Shown: positions 29,954 through 32,803 of the stretch, piece by piece
Position numbering within the stretch: the first letter of the stretch is position 1
Layout of the letters: every line of letters starts with the position of its first letter
Assembly (NCBI RefSeq): GCF_000485595.1
Contig: NW_014577586.1
Location: 140,686 to 173,488 of the forward strand
Reading direction: 5' to 3'
Source of the DNA: Priapulus caudatus
Lineage: Eukaryota > Priapulida > Priapulimorpha > Priapulimorphida > Priapulidae
DNA length: 32,803 bases
Notes under the pieces: generated by a model
Seen by the model: the letters and a program-made list of their open reading frames with translations, nothing else
Database searches by the model: none
Told to the model about the DNA's origin: nothing
Program-made: the position numbers and the translations under genes

Positions 29954-32400
29954 CTGCCCACAGGAAAATCACAGGCTCTATTATTCAGTTCTGTCCTATA
30001 TTGGTTATTATTCGTTATAATGTCATCTTCTAACATGGGATAATCTCGTGATAATCGATAACAGAATCATATCCTGCATTATTTTATGTTTTTTGTGTAA
30101 TTGTGTTATGTCGACCAATGTCGTCATTTTTGGCATATGTACGCTCCATTTTAAACTAAAATATTAACTTATTAAATTAAAACCTATGTGAAATTACAGC
30201 TTTAAGCTTATTTGTAAGCTTCATTTCAACGAAATATAATTTTGTTTGACAGTACAAGGCATGCGCGCACATATGCGTGTTCACATTTCCCGTATGCTAC
30301 ATGAAAACCTCGTACGGCACACATCTTGTGACTGGTGGGTATGTCGTCGCTAGACGTGATGCGGCCATGATGCCGAGGCGCGCCGAGGCATTTCATCTCT
30401 GTTAATGTTTACGCCTGAATGCTTGATTGATCAGGGAGGGGGTGCATGTAAGAGGGAGACATTTTCTTTGAGGTTCCGAAAAACACAATTCCACTTGACA
30501 ATTTCATGGGCCATTTCAATTGGAAGCTCTGCACAATGGACCCCCAACAAGCCCTTTGACCGACTAGTCAAGATGTTCAAAGGTCTGTATATTGCTCTTA
30601 TTTAGCCGCCGATAGTTCTTATTTAGAACAAAGTCTTCATTGTTATATTCTAAAACTACAGACCATCCACTGACCGCTGTGGAGACGTGCGCCGGGCCTC
30701 GAATTTGGCGCACGTCTCCACTGCGAACCGCGCTTCATACTTGAACATCCCCGCGGTCGCGTGCGAATATCCCGCGGAACTGCGCGTCTCATCCGCGCGC
30801 AGCGCTCAGGATCAACAGCAAAGCTGTGCCACGCAATCTTATATCATGTCTCTCTGGATTAACAGTATATATAATCTTGACAAAATACTACATCATTTAT
30901 TTGATAAAGACTAGATATACAGCTGCACATGTCATGTTAGATACATTGCCACCTGTTGACTGATTTAAATATTATAAGTGTTGCGTCAGCCCGGTCGCCG
31001 TACCATTATTCAAGGAAGGCATCAATATTTGTTTATTATCTAGCTACTGTGACGCGTATATGCTGCCCGTTTTAAAAGTATAATTTAAATGTATGTTATT
31101 TAATTTTGTAGTTACTGGGCTTGCGCAAACATATGTCCTTCATATGTCCCCTGTAGAACATATTCCCAGCACTTAATTAAGATTTTATTAGTGTCACACC
31201 AGCCGGCTCAATTTGGCACCTTATAATTATGGAAGCAAAACGTTAGGATAGTTTATCACCTCAACCCAACTGCGACAGGTGTGTGCTTTTTGTTTTTTAA
31301 ATATAATTTTAACAAAATACTATTTTATTTGGCAGGTACTGGACATGCGCGCACACTGGTTTTCCGCCATGCTGCAGTAAATGGAAATTCGGGAAGAATT
31401 TGGGCTTTATCATTATTAAAGTGAAGTCCGGGAATAGACATTTTTATAGCAAACTAATCGTGGCTGTGTTCGAACATTAAATGCACAATTTCATCGTAGT
31501 AAAAATTCTTTTATGACTTCTCGCACTGTGTTTACCCTGCTTGGCAATACTCACCCATTAATGTTAGAACTCCTTCGTACAACAGGTGGCGCTTCGGACT
31601 TGCTAGCAATCGTTCGCATGGTTGCTTGCTGAGGTTAGCCTTTAGACACTGTAGAAAATTTCCCCACATATTATAATCAATGCCACAAACTTATTTTCTA
31701 AACTAATAAAACTACATTTTCTAAATTAACAGATACGCACATAATAACACTTTTAAATTCGTTCTTGTAACGGCTGCATAAGCGAATCACAAACTTTCAA
31801 TGCCCTTATGGAAGAGATAGAGTATCTTTATAAGAGAGAAAATATTATTAAAAAACGTATGCCAAAAGCACTTCGTCACATACTATGCGCGGTAGCTGGC
31901 TGCGAATTCGAAGTTGCTCTGGTTGCAAGTTGCAAATGACCGCCGAATGATTCTGATTTTGGCAAAAAATGAATCGTCTGCTTACTACACGCGCTTATTT
32001 TGCGATAAAATAGACTAGCATTAATTAGACAATTAAAGACGGTGGCGGTCGGTATGGATACGGTTACTTATACACTGGCTCGGCCTGGATTTAGTATAAC
32101 GCTTAGTCAGGCCGGAAATGTTCTCCGAACCTTCTTACAAAGTTCAAATAATTAGATACCCTTTAAAAACACGATATTTGAACAAGAATTTCTAAACGAT
32201 CTCGAAAAGTCATCGCACATCCCTTATTAGCTGAAACTTTTGCTATAATGCTGTACATAATTGATACGCATGAACTCGCAATATGAATATTTAGCTAATT
32301 ATTATTTTCTTAGTACCCGATATACACATGAATATTGCATCGCGCTTATGCCGTTATTTTAAATCGCTAGCAAGCAAGCAGCGTGTAATTAGTTTTGTTT
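29954..32400. other. No gene recognised (probable Rho-GEF intron)
   Basis: AT-rich sequence with short frames only. Because the Rho-GEF DH exons must lie further right, this is probably intron. It contains a strong hairpin (30679-30721) and three copies of a CATGCGCGCACA-type motif. Confidence 0.55.
30679..30721. repeat. 15-bp perfect-stem hairpin
   Basis: GTGGAGACGTGCGCC (30679-30693) and its exact complement (30707-30721) flank a 13-nt loop. After one T-T mismatch the stem continues for three more pairs. A compact, GC-rich stem-loop in AT-rich DNA. Confidence 0.9.
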
Positions 32401-32562
32401 AAGCGTGCGTGATTGCTCCGTCTGCGAACACATTTCTGCCGGATTTAACCCTCTACAAATATCAAACAATTAACGGTTGCCAGGTTACGGAAACATTTAA
32501 CGGCGGCAGTGATAACAGAACATCTCGTCGCCGCCTCTCGCGTTGTCAGGGGCGACGAATCG

Positions 32563-32574
32563 CGCGCATGCGCA
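32563..32574. promoter_or_regulatory. NRF1-type palindrome in CpG-rich DNA
   Basis: CGCGCATGCGCA fits the YGCGCAYGCGCR consensus of animal NRF1 sites exactly. It lies in a CpG-rich stretch (about 32500-32780) with TTTTTATAAG at about 32713. This suggests a promoter at the window edge; no transcript evidence. Confidence 0.35.
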
Positions 32575-32803
32575 CTCGCTCGAAAAAGAGCGGTACCCCG
32601 GGGATCTCTCACTGGTTTGATGCGCTTAACTGACGCCAATCATGACATACTGGCAATTAAACCGCTCGCGAAAGCGCCATCGGCTCATAAAACAAGAAAG
32701 CGACGGGAAGAGGTTTTTTATAAGTAGCGTTTTGCGTTCGTTCGGAAAAACTGCTCCTGTTCGTGCTCTCGCGTGCGTACCTGCGACCCGTATCTACCAC
32801 ACA

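Overview
The window is genomic DNA from a multicellular animal, most likely a marine invertebrate. The evidence is spliced metazoan genes with GT-AG introns, AT-rich non-coding DNA and a very heavy load of DNA-transposon derivatives and LTR-retroelement debris. I cannot name the species. It is a draft assembly: there is a 10-N gap (22794-22803) and single N bases at 17458 and 19216, both beside rearrangement junctions.

Three host genes are supported by exons that join in frame. (1) 268-10058, + strand: the C-terminal half of an SLC6 sodium-coupled neurotransmitter/amino-acid transporter (TM7 to the C-terminus, seven exons); the N-terminal half lies left of the window. (2) 20751-23601, + strand: the C-terminal half of a chondroitin polymerizing factor (CHPF/CHPF2-like) in three GC-rich exons; its N-terminal exons were not found. 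(3) 29953-27308, - strand: the PH domain and Ser-rich tail of a Rho-GEF resembling the PLEKHG group (four exons); the DH domain should lie right of the window.

The SLC6 intron at 1067-8465 is a nest of mobile DNA. A foldback element (about 2006-2128 plus 7406-8265), whose arms are arrays of roughly 20-bp palindromes, is split by a second element with ~430-bp inverted repeats (2129-7405). That element contains a decayed antisense Ty3/Gypsy retrotransposon (about 2640-6840) that lost its integrase-side LTR. A relative of the same Gypsy family lies at 13491-19560, also on the minus strand. It is broken in the middle by about 2.4 kb that includes a TTAA-flanked MITE, a cluster of CRE-bearing repeats and a CpG-rich block. 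A third retroelement, on the + strand, is represented by an ORF tail, a polypurine tract and one LTR (19618-20410). It abuts a 20-bp minisatellite that runs up to the first CHPF exon seen here.

Other structure includes TA- or TTAA-flanked MITEs at 9-130, 22355-22763 and 28227-28459, a foldback element at 29282-29764, a 600-bp polypurine minisatellite overlapping the CHPF 3' end, a long (CT)n tract, a Z-DNA-type alternating repeat and two strong isolated hairpins. The stretches 10059-13490, 24200-26590 and 29954-32400 hold no gene I can recognise. The three host genes have no evident joint function; they are simply neighbours.
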